From positions 1 to 39,302 of the forward strand of contig USOQ01000017.1 of assembly GCA_900556395.1 (NCBI GenBank): a stretch of DNA of 39,302 nucleotides, read 5' to 3'. Made by a program: the position numbers and the translations under genes. Shown here piece by piece: positions 25,483 to 33,822 of the stretch. Below the pieces are notes generated by a model. It saw only the letters and a list, made by a program, of their open reading frames with translations. It made no database searches and was not told the DNA's origin. Each line of letters starts with the position of its first letter. The first letter of the stretch is position 1. The DNA comes from Candidatus Segatella caccae (lineage in GTDB: Bacteria; Bacteroidota; Bacteroidia; Bacteroidales; Bacteroidaceae).

Positions 25483-26328
25483 ATGCAAAGAATTTCTACG
25501 ATGCTCTGTACGATGGTGATGCTATTCGGCATGATGATGGCTCCTGGAACCGTTCTCGCTGCCGTTACAGCCGATGTCTATACGCCAGTAGTTACAGAGA
25601 ATGAAGTAAGTGTTTTCTTGGAGACAAAGAATGACGCGGCAGCGGTGTATTTATGGAATGGCAATGTGAAGCCATTGATAGAACATGCTGGAAAATGGGA
25701 CGTTGCCACTAAGACACAACTACCTCTTGTAGGTAAATCTGCATCAGGTAAGAACATTTTTAAATGGACTTACACGGGTTCCGAATCGCAACTTCCTACC
25801 CATCTTATTTTCTTGGATGGTAAGGGAAGCAATGACGGAAACAAGATTACAGGCAATGTGGAGTATGTAAATCATGGCTATTATGTAGAAGGCAAGTATG
25901 AAAAGACGATTACTCCAGCACCTGCTGGCAAGGTGATGGTCTTCTTCGACAATTCTACAGCCAACCTCGCAGATGTATATTGCTATATCTACGATGGTAC
26001 AAAGGCGGCTCAGGAATGGCCAGGACTGAAGATGAGTCTTGACAATGAAACTGAGTATAATGGCAAAAAAGGCTATTATACAGTAGAAGTCCCTGCTGCT
26101 TTTGTTACAGGCTATTTCGTTATCAACAACGGCAAGGATGGCTCTACCCTTACTGGCGAGACAGTTTATGTTAGCGGACAGGCTTCCTCTATAGAAAACA
26201 CCGTTCTTCAGGAGGTGCAGAAGGCAGAGAATAATGCTTGGTACACCTTGACAGGTATGCGTATCAGCAAACCTGCTCAGCCAGGACTCTATATTCACAA
26301 TGGTAAGAAAGTAATCATCAGAAAATAA
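25483..26328 (+). CDS. Secreted starch-binding protein (amylase accessory module, CBM26-like)
   Basis: The product has 281 residues: a signal peptide (1-26), a first beta module (~36-145), a CBM26-like starch-binding module (~146-225, VYCYIYDGTKAAQEWPGLKM with the aromatic WPG segment), and a C-terminal tail (~250-281) ending in TGMRISKP...GLYIHNGKKVIIRK, which resembles the type IX secretion or sorting tails of Prevotella secreted proteins. Both modules are clear paralogues of the last two modules of the next gene's amylase, in the same order. It has no catalytic domain. I infer a stand-alone starch binder at or outside the cell surface. It lies 9 bases before the amylase gene, in the same operon. 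Confidence 0.8.
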   Translation: MQRISTMLCTMVMLFGMMMAPGTVLAAVTADVYTPVVTENEVSVFLETKNDAAAVYLWNGNVKPLIEHAGKWDVATKTQLPLVGKSASGKNIFKWTYTGSESQLPTHLIFLDGKGSNDGNKITGNVEYVNHGYYVEGKYEKTITPAPAGKVMVFFDNSTANLADVYCYIYDGTKAAQEWPGLKMSLDNETEYNGKKGYYTVEVPAAFVTGYFVINNGKDGSTLTGETVYVSGQASSIENTVLQEVQKAENNAWYTLTGMRISKPAQPGLYIHNGKKVIIRK

Positions 26329-26337
26329 TAGCAGATT

Positions 26338-28539
26338 ATGAAAAAGACAATCAATTATGGTCTCCTGATGTTGGTGATGCTCTTCAGCATGGCATCCAAC
26401 ATCTTTGCAGACAACAAATACGGTCTTAAAGACAATATTCAGGATGGTGTCATCCTTCATTGCTTCGACTGGACGTTGGCAGATATCCAGGAAGAAATTC
26501 CTAATATCGCCAAGGCAGGCTTTACTGCCGTTCAGACTTCTCCTGTTCATGAAAGAGCAGGTAAAGGCTCCGTTTGGTATGATGTTTATCGTCCATACGA
26601 TTTTAAAATAGGTAATGGTCTTGGTACTGAAGCTGACCTGAAGGCTCTCTGTGCTAAGGCTCATGAGTATGGCGTTAAGGTGATTGTGGATGTTGTTGCC
26701 AACCATACCGATTATTCTAATGTGGCAGACCGTTTGAAGGATCAAAGTCTTTACCATGAGCCTTTCGGTGTGGGTAATTGGCACGACCGCCATCAGGTTA
26801 CATTTGGTAAGATTGGAATGTGGGACCTCGATACCAACAATCCTACTGTGCAAGCCATCATCAGACAGTACATTCAGGACTTGAAAGCCTGTGGCGTGGA
26901 TGGTATCCGTTGGGATGCTATCAAGCACATCGGCTTGCCTTCTGAGGGTGACTCTTTTATGAAGAAAGTGGTGGATCAGGAGATGTACAACTATGGTGAG
27001 ATCCTTGACAGTACTGGTGGTGATGATAATGTCCTTTTCCCAGAGTATCAGACCTACATGAGTATTACTGATAATGGTTATGGTAACGGATTTGCCAATT
27101 CCTTTGCCGGTGGTTCTATCAACGAGTCTGTAGGTAATTTCAATCAGAGAAAGGCAAAGACAGAAAAGTTGGTTTATTGGGGTGAGAGTCATGATACTTA
27201 TGCCAACGATGGTGGTGAGTCAAAAAATAAGAGCCAGAATGTTATCGACCGTGCTTATGCAGTTGTAGCAGGAAACAATGGAGCTACCGCTCTTTATTTC
27301 TCCCGTCCTTTCCAGAAGGGAAAGGAAGAAATCAGATTTGGTGATAAGGGAAGTGTTCACTTCAAAGATGCCGAAGTGGCTCAGGTAAACCACATGCACA
27401 ACGTTTGTGCTGGTGAGCCAAACTATTATGTAAAAGGTAATGGCGTTTGTGCTCAGGTTCGTAAGAGTGGCGCTATCATCGTATTGGGAAGTGGTTCTGA
27501 CCGTGACGTGACTGTAGCCAATGGTGCTGGCGACGGCAACTGGCTCAAGTCTGGTACTTATATGGATATGGTAAGCGGTGGTGCTTTCACCGTCAATGCT
27601 TCTACAATCTCTGGTCATGTTGGCAAGTCAGGTATTGCTGTCATCTATAATGCTGGTCCTATTGTGCTGACTCCTGAGGTTGTTTTCAATCCAGCTGATG
27701 GTACAGCATTCTCAGATGAGGCTCTCACAGTGACTGCTACTCCTTTGAATGCTGTTTCTGCCTGGATTCAGGTGAATGGTGGTGCTAAGCAGACTTTTAC
27801 TGCTGCCAAGCAGTTTGTTGTTGGTGCTGATGTTGCCTATGGTAAGAATGTTACTATCACTTGGGGTGCAACTGACAAGGAAGGCAAGACAGAAACAGGT
27901 TCGGTCACTTACAAGAAAGTGAAGGCTTACGTTCCTGAATTGGGCAAGGCTGATGAAATCTCCTGTTTCTTGGAGACATCCAATGCGGCAGCAGCCGTAT
28001 ATGTATGGAATGACAAGGTTAGCCCTAAAATTGAGCATGCTGGTGCATGGAATGAGGCTATCAATAAAAAGTTGCCTCTTGTAGGTAAAAGTGTTTCTGG
28101 AAAGAATGTCTTCAAGTGGACTTATGATGGCGATGAGACAAGTGCTCCTTCTCAACTCATCTTCTTGGATGGTAATGGAAATAAGGTAACAGCAGAAGTG
28201 GACTTTGTCAACCATGGCTATTATGTTGATGGAACTTATAGTACAACCATTACCAAGGTTCATGACGAGGTGATTGCTGATCCAGAGTATGTTTATTATG
28301 ACAATGCTTCCAACTGGGAGAATGTGTATTGCTACTTCTATAATGGTACCACCTCTTCTACCGTATGGCCAGGAGTCAAGATGGTTTACGATGAGACCGT
28401 GACCCATAACAACAAGACAGGTTGGTATAAAGCAACGATTCCATCGGCATATCTCAAGGCAAAGTTCTTTATCAACGATGGTACTCCAGGTACTGCTATT
28501 AAGGGTGCTAATGCTTCTACTACTCAGGTGGTAAATTAA
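26338..28539 (+). CDS. Secreted GH13 alpha-amylase with C-terminal starch-binding modules
   Basis: The product has 733 residues: a signal peptide (1-24), then a GH13 catalytic barrel with all conserved regions: DVVANH (118-123), GIRWDAIKH with nucleophile D193, acid/base E221 (YGEIL) and ESHD with D286. It should cleave internal alpha-1,4 bonds of starch. After the barrel come a beta-sandwich domain (~440-530) and two modules homologous to the preceding protein: module A (~534-640) and a CBM26-like module (~645-733, VYCYFYNGTTSSTVWPG). The frame stops at TAA 28537-28539 immediately after the CBM, without the sorting tail seen on its neighbour; coding-like sequence continues in frame. It is the second gene of a starch-utilisation pair. 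Confidence 0.93.
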   Translation: MKKTINYGLLMLVMLFSMASNIFADNKYGLKDNIQDGVILHCFDWTLADIQEEIPNIAKAGFTAVQTSPVHERAGKGSVWYDVYRPYDFKIGNGLGTEADLKALCAKAHEYGVKVIVDVVANHTDYSNVADRLKDQSLYHEPFGVGNWHDRHQVTFGKIGMWDLDTNNPTVQAIIRQYIQDLKACGVDGIRWDAIKHIGLPSEGDSFMKKVVDQEMYNYGEILDSTGGDDNVLFPEYQTYMSITDNGYGNGFANSFAGGSINESVGNFNQRKAKTEKLVYWGESHDTYANDGGESKNKSQNVIDRAYAVVAGNNGATALYFSRPFQKGKEEIRFGDKGSVHFKDAEVAQVNHMHNVCAGEPNYYVKGNGVCAQVRKSGAIIVLGSGSDRDVTVANGAGDGNWLKSGTYMDMVSGGAFTVNASTISGHVGKSGIAVIYNAGPIVLTPEVVFNPADGTAFSDEALTVTATPLNAVSAWIQVNGGAKQTFTAAKQFVVGADVAYGKNVTITWGATDKEGKTETGSVTYKKVKAYVPELGKADEISCFLETSNAAAAVYVWNDKVSPKIEHAGAWNEAINKKLPLVGKSVSGKNVFKWTYDGDETSAPSQLIFLDGNGNKVTAEVDFVNHGYYVDGTYSTTITKVHDEVIADPEYVYYDNASNWENVYCYFYNGTTSSTVWPGVKMVYDETVTHNNKTGWYKATIPSAYLKAKFFINDGTPGTAIKGANASTTQVVN

Positions 28540-28677
28540 GGCTTGAGTGTATATCCTGATCCCGACCCTATGCCCAATCCCGATCAGCCTTATTAAAAGG
28601 ATACTTCTACTACAGGCGAGAAGGAAGATGCCGACAATATCACCGTTCCTTTCGCTTATATTGGCAAGACCTTGTAA
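28540..28677 (+). pseudogene. Disrupted in-frame C-terminal tail of the amylase
   Basis: In the amylase frame the sequence after the stop reads GLSVYPDPDPMPNPDQPY, a second TAA (28594-28596), then KDTSTTGEKEDADNITVPF followed by AYIGKTL and TAA (28675-28677). The Pro/Asp linker and low-bias composition look like real protein sequence rather than intergenic DNA. Single changes at the two internal TAA codons (for example from CAA or GAA) would rejoin it to the amylase. I infer a recently lost C-terminal extension. Sequencing error at two sites is possible but less likely. Confidence 0.55.
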
Positions 28678-28755
28678 TGTTATGTATCAATACTCTGTTA
28701 TCTCAAATTTTAACGAACTTTTATATATTGTATAGTAAATAGATGAATAGAACTT

Positions 28756-28786
28756 AGCTCTTAGATGGCAGCGCCATCTAAGAGCT
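28756..28786. terminator. Perfect 14-bp stem-loop overlapping the end of the M20 gene
   Basis: AGCTCTTAGATGGC (28756-28769) and its exact complement (28773-28786) enclose a 3-base loop. The hairpin lies between the convergent amylase and M20 genes and contains the stop and last codons of the M20 gene. There is no long T run on either side, so it could terminate transcription or protect the 3' end. Confidence 0.6.
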
Positions 28787-29825
28787 CTTTGTATTTGGTG
28801 ATAGCATCAGCTATTTCGCTTATTCTGATAAACTCATCTGCGGAATGGGAGCGGGAAGACTCTCCTGGTCCCAACTTGAAGGAAGGAAACGACATCAACG
28901 CCTGGTCGCTAAGGGTAGGACTGCCGAAAGGTTTCATTCCCATGGCTACACATTTCTTAATAAGAGGATGCTCTGGGTCGATGTGTGATGATTTTAGGCG
29001 AAAACTGTGAGCTTTCACTTCGCTCTTCAAGTGTTGGCAGATAAAATGATAGACTTCCTCATTATCATAAAATTCATTGGTACGGATATCTACGAGCATC
29101 GTGCAGGTATCAGGTATCACATTGTGTTGAGTTCCTGCGTTGACCACGGTAAGCGTCATCTTGGTGGGTCCCAAGAAAGGACTTATCTTCTCAAACTGAT
29201 AATCTCTAATCCATTTCATATCATCCAGTGCCTCGTAGATAGCATTCACACCTTCGTTGCGTGCAGCATGACCACTCTTTCCGTGTGCTATCACGTCTAA
29301 TACCATCAGTCCCTTTTCTGCCACAGCAGGCTGCATACCCGTAGGCTCGCCCACGATGGCGAGGTCTATCTTAGGCAATAGCGGTAGAGCACGGCTGATA
29401 CCGTCTTTGCCCGATACTTCCTCTTCTGCAGAAGCCAGATAAATAAGGTTATAGCTCTGTGGCTTCTCTGTAAGCATTCTGAATATCTGTAGCAGTGAGC
29501 ATAGTCCGCCTCCGCAGTCGTTGCTGCCCAAACCATAAAGAAGATCGCCTTCTTTGGTAGGTGCATAGGGGTGGCGCTGCCATGAGTCTACAGGTTTCAC
29601 AGTGTCGATATGTGCGTTAAGCAGTAGGGTGGGTTTTTCTGGGTTGTAGTGAGGGTCGATGGCCCACACATTGTTGACTTCGCGTTGTGGCAAGAAACCA
29701 TATTCTCGGATGGTTTCTTCCATAATGTCGGCAGCCTCTTTTTCGTTTCGGCTTGTCGACGGAGTAGCTATCAGCCGGGTGAGTAGCGCCACGGCATCCT
29801 TTACGTATTTTTCTTGTGTCATCAT
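28761..29825 (-). CDS. M20-family metallohydrolase (ArgE/DapE-like deacylase)
   Basis: This is a zinc-dependent amidohydrolase of 354 residues. Expected ligands are visible: H72 in NAHIDTV, D103 in GLGSNDCGGG, the catalytic/ligand pair in ASAEEE (about 134-135), E160 in VGEPTG, and a C-terminal His in SRSHSADEF. In Bacteroidota, enzymes of this type remove the acyl group from N-acetyl- or N-succinyl-citrulline/ornithine in the modified arginine pathway; succinyl-diaminopimelate desuccinylase is an alternative. No arginine genes are adjacent, so substrate is not settled. The start is the first of two ATGs (29825 or 29822). Confidence 0.85.
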   Translation of the reverse strand: MMTQEKYVKDAVALLTRLIATPSTSRNEKEAADIMEETIREYGFLPQREVNNVWAIDPHYNPEKPTLLLNAHIDTVKPVDSWQRHPYAPTKEGDLLYGLGSNDCGGGLCSLLQIFRMLTEKPQSYNLIYLASAEEEVSGKDGISRALPLLPKIDLAIVGEPTGMQPAVAEKGLMVLDVIAHGKSGHAARNEGVNAIYEALDDMKWIRDYQFEKISPFLGPTKMTLTVVNAGTQHNVIPDTCTMLVDIRTNEFYDNEEVYHFICQHLKSEVKAHSFRLKSSHIDPEHPLIKKCVAMGMKPFGSPTLSDQALMSFPSFKLGPGESSRSHSADEFIRISEIADAITKYKELLDGAAI

Positions 29826-29853
29826 TTTGTCTCTCTTACTCTTGATTCATCTG

Positions 29854-29884
29854 CAAAGTTACGCTAAAACAGGATAAGGTCAAA
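29854..29884 (-). promoter_or_regulatory. M20 gene promoter (TTTG-N19-TAACTTTG)
   Basis: On the minus strand TTTG (29881-29884) and TAACTTTG (29854-29861) are separated by 19 bases, a full Bacteroidota promoter 28 bases before the M20 start. It is back-to-back with the promoter of the acyl-CoA ligase gene. Confidence 0.75.
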
Positions 29885-29901
29885 ATAAAATTCCGATTTA
29901 T

Positions 29902-29932
29902 TTTGTTTTCTTAATGATTTCTATTATCTTTG
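29902..29932 (+). promoter_or_regulatory. Acyl-CoA ligase gene promoter (TTTG-N19-TATCTTTG)
   Basis: TTTG at 29902-29905 and TATCTTTG at 29925-29932, 19 bases apart, form a perfect Bacteroidota promoter, 18 bases before the ATG at 29951. Confidence 0.8.
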
Positions 29933-29950
29933 CATCCAATATAAAACATT

Positions 29951-31765
29951 ATGCTTATGCAAATCAATAGTCATCTTTCGGTACTGATTCACGATTTGGC
30001 CAAGAAATATGGCGATAAAACTGCCCTTACTTTTAAGAAGTTTGGTAGCGATAAGTGGCAGTCTGTGTCTTGGAATCAGTTTTCGTTGAGAGTGAAACAA
30101 GTGAGCAATGCTCTGCTTAACATTGGTGCAAAACCGTACGACAAGATAGCTGTTTTCTCCCAGAATTGTGTGCATTATCTTTATACTGATTTTGGTGCTT
30201 ATGGTGTTAAGTTGTGCTCGATACCTTTCTATGCTACAAGCAGCGAGCAGCAGATACAATATATGATAAACGACGGTCAGGTGCGCTTTCTTTTTGTAGG
30301 CGAGCAAGATCAGTATGACAAGGCACATCGTGTCTTTGCTCTCTGTCCTTCGTTGGAGCGTATTGTCATCTTTGATTCCAGTGTACGTATCAGCACCCAC
30401 GATCCTGCTGCCCTTTACTTCAAGGATTTTATCAAGTTGGGCGAAAATCTTCCTCGACAGACTGAGGTGGAAACGTTGTATAAGAGTGCGAGCATGGACG
30501 ATTTGGCTAACATTCTTTATACCAGTGGTACTACTGGCGATAGTAAGGGCGTAATGCTTACTTACGGACAGTATAATGCTGCCTTGATAGCCAATGATGA
30601 GGTGGTGCCTATTTCAGAGAAGGACCGCGTTATCAACTTCTTACCTTTCACACATATTTTTGAGCGTGGCTGGGCTTACCTCTCTTTGAGTGAGGGCGCA
30701 CAGTTGTTTATCAACACCTATCCTCACGAAATCCAGGAGAGTATGCGTCAGGTTCATCCTACGTGTATGAGTAGCGTACCTCGTTTCTGGGAGAAAGTGT
30801 ATATCGCAGTAAAGGCGAAGATGGATGAGGCAGGTCCTGTACAGAGGAAACTATTTAATCATGCCCTGGCTGTAGGCCGCAAACGTAACATCGAGTATTT
30901 AGCCAATGGTAAGCGTCCACCTCTTACGCTTGAGTTGGAATACAAGATTATCAACAAGACCATCTTGAGCATGGTGCGTAAGCAGTTGGGACTGGAACAT
31001 CCTAATATCTTCCCTACTGCAGGTGCTTACGTGAGTCCTGAGGTTGAAGAGTTTATCTTGTCTATAGGTATCGGTATGGTAGTAGGCTATGGCTTGACAG
31101 AGAGCTTGGCCACAGTGTCGTGCGTACAACTCGACAAGAAGTTCACCATAGGCTCTGTAGGTCGTCCTATATCGAGCATTCAGATCAAGATAGGTGAGGA
31201 CAATGAAGTGTTGCTCAAGGGTCCTACCATTACGAAGGGTTACTATCATCGTGATACAACCAATGCCAAGGCGTTCGACGAGGAAGGCTACTTCCGTACT
31301 GGCGATGCTGGATACATGAAGGATGGAGAATTGTTCCTTACCGAGCGCATAAAGGATTTATTTAAGACTTCTAATGGTAAATACATTGCTCCTCAGCAGG
31401 TAGAGTCGCTCCTTCTTGTAGATAAGTTTATCGACCAAGTGGCTGTCATTGCTGACCAGCGCAAGTTTGTGTCTGCGCTCATCGTTCCCGAGTTCCGACT
31501 TGTAGAGGATTGGGCTCGCGAACATCACATTGCCTTTACCTGTCGCGAAGACCTTTGTGCTAATGAGAAGGTGAAGAAGATGTTGCAAGAGCGTATCAAT
31601 ACCTTGCAACAGCAGTTGGCTTACTATGAACAGATTAAGCGCATTACGCTCTTGCCTCACCATTTCTCTATGGAGTCGGGCGAACTTACTAATACGTTGA
31701 AGATTCGTCGTCCTATTATCAACAAGAACTATAAGGCAGAAATTGACGCCATGTATGCTGAATAA
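29951..31765 (+). CDS. Long-chain fatty acid--CoA ligase (AMP-forming, FadD-like)
   Basis: The product has 604 residues in the adenylate-forming superfamily. It activates a fatty acid with ATP and transfers it to CoA. The AMP-binding P-loop ILYTSGTTGDSKGVM is near residues 188-202, followed by NFLPFTHIFERG, GYGLTES for the adenine site, and the hinge segment YFRTGDAGYMKDGELFLTERIKDLFKTSNGKYI with the C-terminal lysine region. Length and internal motifs fit the Bacteroidota long-chain acyl-CoA synthetase family. Whether it serves uptake of exogenous fatty acid or recycling is not visible. prfB follows after 57 bases. The start could be 29951 or the ATG at 29957. Confidence 0.9.
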   Translation: MLMQINSHLSVLIHDLAKKYGDKTALTFKKFGSDKWQSVSWNQFSLRVKQVSNALLNIGAKPYDKIAVFSQNCVHYLYTDFGAYGVKLCSIPFYATSSEQQIQYMINDGQVRFLFVGEQDQYDKAHRVFALCPSLERIVIFDSSVRISTHDPAALYFKDFIKLGENLPRQTEVETLYKSASMDDLANILYTSGTTGDSKGVMLTYGQYNAALIANDEVVPISEKDRVINFLPFTHIFERGWAYLSLSEGAQLFINTYPHEIQESMRQVHPTCMSSVPRFWEKVYIAVKAKMDEAGPVQRKLFNHALAVGRKRNIEYLANGKRPPLTLELEYKIINKTILSMVRKQLGLEHPNIFPTAGAYVSPEVEEFILSIGIGMVVGYGLTESLATVSCVQLDKKFTIGSVGRPISSIQIKIGEDNEVLLKGPTITKGYYHRDTTNAKAFDEEGYFRTGDAGYMKDGELFLTERIKDLFKTSNGKYIAPQQVESLLLVDKFIDQVAVIADQRKFVSALIVPEFRLVEDWAREHHIAFTCREDLCANEKVKKMLQERINTLQQQLAYYEQIKRITLLPHHFSMESGELTNTLKIRRPIINKNYKAEIDAMYAE

Positions 31766-31822
31766 CATGGGTGCTTTGGAGGTATGTCTCCAAGTAAGAA
31801 GTTCAATGAACAAACAAGTAAA

Positions 31823-32947
31823 ATGATAACAGCTGACCAATTGAAAGATGTGATGGAGCGTGCTGATGCCCTCCATCGCTATCTCAATATCGACCAGAAA
31901 CAGGTGGAGTTCGAAGAAGAGCAACTCCGCACTCAAGCTCCCGACTTTTGGGAGGATCCTGCATATGCCCAGGAACAGATGAAGAAGGTGAAAGGCATAC
32001 AGAAGTGGATAGACGGCTATAAGGCTGTGCGCCAGTATGCTGACGAGCTCCAGTTGGCTTTCGACTTTTACAAGGACGAGATGGTGACAGAGGAAGAGGT
32101 TGATGCCGACTATGACAAGGCCATCAAGGCTATTGAAGACCTGGAACTGAAGAATATGTTGCGCCAGACGGAAGACCCGATGGACTGTGTTCTCAAAATC
32201 AACTCAGGAGCTGGTGGTACCGAGAGTCAAGACTGGGCTTCCATGCTCATGCGTATGTATATGCGTTGGGCTGAAGCTCATGGTTACAAGGTTACCATCT
32301 CTGATATTCAGGATGGTGATGAGGCAGGCATTAAGAGTGTCACCATGACCATTGAGGGCAATGAATATGCTTATGGCTATCTCAAGAGCGAGAATGGCGT
32401 ACATCGCTTGGTGCGCGTGTCACCTTTCAATGCACAGGGCAAGCGTATGACCAGTTTTGCAAGTGTCTTCGTTACGCCGTTGGTTGATGAGACCATCGAG
32501 GTGTATGTAGATCCAGCCAAGTTGTCGTGGGATACTTTCCGCTCCAGTGGTGCTGGTGGACAGAATGTCAACAAGGTGGAGTCGGGTGTGCGTTTGCGCT
32601 ATTGGTATACTGACCCCGATACGGGTGAGGAAGAAGAGATTCTGATTGAGAATACCGAGACGCGCGATCAGCCTAAAAACCGTGCCAAGGCATTGCTTCT
32701 CTTGAAGAGCCAACTCTACGACCGTGCTATGAAGAAGCGTCTGGAGGCTAAGGCTAAGATAGAGGCAGGCAAGAAGAAGATAGAGTGGGGTAGTCAGATA
32801 CGTAGCTATGTGTTTGATGACCGTCGTGTGAAAGACCATCGTACTAACTATCAAACCTCTGATGTGGATGGTGTGATGGATGGTAAGATAGATGGCTTCA
32901 TTAAGGCTTATCTCATGGAGTTCCCTACCACCGATGGTGATGAATAA
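31823..32947 (+). CDS. prfB: Peptide chain release factor 2 (no programmed frameshift)
   Basis: RF2 recognises UGA and UAA and releases the finished peptide. The product has 374 residues. The stop-codon reading motif SPF is at 200-202 and the catalytic GGQ at 245-247. I chose the ATG at 31823 (MITADQLKDVMERADALHRYL) because it matches the usual RF2 N-terminus; an in-frame ATG at 31784 adds 13 unrelated residues. In many bacteria the codon region after RYL carries a UGA with a +1 frameshift that autoregulates RF2. Here the sequence reads straight through (TAT CTC AAT ATC GAC), so that control is absent. Confidence 0.95.
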   Translation: MITADQLKDVMERADALHRYLNIDQKQVEFEEEQLRTQAPDFWEDPAYAQEQMKKVKGIQKWIDGYKAVRQYADELQLAFDFYKDEMVTEEEVDADYDKAIKAIEDLELKNMLRQTEDPMDCVLKINSGAGGTESQDWASMLMRMYMRWAEAHGYKVTISDIQDGDEAGIKSVTMTIEGNEYAYGYLKSENGVHRLVRVSPFNAQGKRMTSFASVFVTPLVDETIEVYVDPAKLSWDTFRSSGAGGQNVNKVESGVRLRYWYTDPDTGEEEEILIENTETRDQPKNRAKALLLLKSQLYDRAMKKRLEAKAKIEAGKKKIEWGSQIRSYVFDDRRVKDHRTNYQTSDVDGVMDGKIDGFIKAYLMEFPTTDGDE

Positions 32948-33043
32948 CGTGCGTAGCGCCCTGCGGTGCGTCATACTGTCGCAGTAAGATTTTGAAACAA
33001 TCAAATTTTAACATCAATAACAATCAACTAATAATCAACGACT

Positions 33044-33193
33044 ATGAGTGTTAACAAAGATTTAAGAAAAGCAAAGCATGTTGCTTATGAGAAGAAGCAA
33101 GCAGAAAAGGGTGAAAAAGTGATTAAGTGGATTTTAGCTATTTTGATAGCATTGGCCGTTTGTTTCGCCGTTTATTCTGCTTCTATTGTATAA
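33044..33193 (+). CDS. Small single-pass membrane protein (49 residues)
   Basis: The ATG at 33044 opens a 49-codon frame ending in TAA at 33191-33193. The N-terminus (1-27) is highly charged (MSVNKDLRKAKHVAYEKK, then QAEKGEKVIK). A hydrophobic helix follows at about 29-48 (WILAILIALAVCFAVYSAS). The positive-inside rule puts the N-terminus in the cytoplasm. A good hairpin terminator follows 8 bases after the stop, which supports a real transcription unit. No family is recognised. It lies between prfB and the CYTH gene. Confidence 0.75.
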   Translation: MSVNKDLRKAKHVAYEKKQAEKGEKVIKWILAILIALAVCFAVYSASIV

Positions 33194-33201
33194 AGAAATT
33201 A

Positions 33202-33238
33202 GGGAGGCGAACGGTAGTTACGCTTCCCTTTATCTTTT
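33202..33238 (+). terminator. Terminator after the 49-residue membrane protein
   Basis: GGGAGGCGAAC (33202-33212) pairs with GTTACGCTTCCC (33217-33228) over 11 pairs with one wobble and one bulge, and a T-rich stretch follows to 33238. Confidence 0.7.
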
Positions 33239-33267
33239 TATCTTTTAAAGTAATTCGTATATAAACT

Positions 33268-33762
33268 ATGAGTGGACTGGAAATAGAGAGAAAATTCCTG
33301 GTCAAGAAAGGCGACGCATATAAGAGCGCCGCCTTTTCTGATAGCCACATTCAGCAGGGTTATATTCCTGCTCATGGAGCTACGGTAAGGGTGCGTACAC
33401 GTGATGATAAGGCTTATCTCACCATCAAAGGTAAGTCGGTCAATGGCGGTATGACACGTTATGAGTTTGAGAAAGAGATTACGCTCGATGAGGCACGTCA
33501 TCTGTTGCAGTTGTGCCAGGGCGGAGTTATCGACAAGCGCCGTTATTTGGTTAAGAGTGGCAATCATGTCTTTGAGGTTGATGAGTTCTATGGTGATAAC
33601 GAAGGCCTTGTCATGGCAGAGGTAGAGCTGGGTAGTGAAGATGAGGCTTACGAGAAACCCGATTTCATCGGTCGTGAAGTGACAGGTGATAAGCGTTTTT
33701 ATAACTCCCATCTTTTGGTTAATCCCTTTTCTTTGTGGCGTGATACCCTCCCTGAAGAATAG
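33268..33762 (+). CDS. CYTH-domain phosphohydrolase/cyclase-like protein
   Basis: The product has 164 residues, a single CYTH (triphosphate tunnel metalloenzyme) domain. The signature EIERK is at residues 5-9 (LEIERKFLV), followed by basic and acidic beta strands that would line the tunnel: TVRVRTRDDKAYLTIKGK, RYEFEKEI, KRRYLV, FEVDEFYG and LVMAEVELGS. Family members hydrolyse inorganic triphosphate, thiamine triphosphate or, rarely, cyclise ATP. The short single-domain bacterial form most often is a triphosphatase, but the substrate cannot be read. No gene next to it suggests a pathway. Confidence 0.88.
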   Translation: MSGLEIERKFLVKKGDAYKSAAFSDSHIQQGYIPAHGATVRVRTRDDKAYLTIKGKSVNGGMTRYEFEKEITLDEARHLLQLCQGGVIDKRRYLVKSGNHVFEVDEFYGDNEGLVMAEVELGSEDEAYEKPDFIGREVTGDKRFYNSHLLVNPFSLWRDTLPEE

Positions 33763-33822
33763 GTTTTTTACTAATTTTGCATTTTTGCTTTCGATTTATA
33801 CGTTTAAGTGTGGATTTTTTTA

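Noticed and set aside
25744..27192. Long minus-strand open frame (482 codons) opposite the starch genes
   Set aside because: It has no domain signal and lies fully antisense to a well-supported amylase and starch-binding gene. It results from codon bias.
28547..28735. Short plus-strand frame after the amylase
   Set aside because: It is out of frame with the amylase tail; the amylase frame gives the more protein-like sequence.
31776..31793. Small hairpin TTGGAG/CTCCAA between the acyl-CoA ligase and prfB
   Set aside because: The stem is only 6 pairs with no T run, too weak to call a terminator or leader element.
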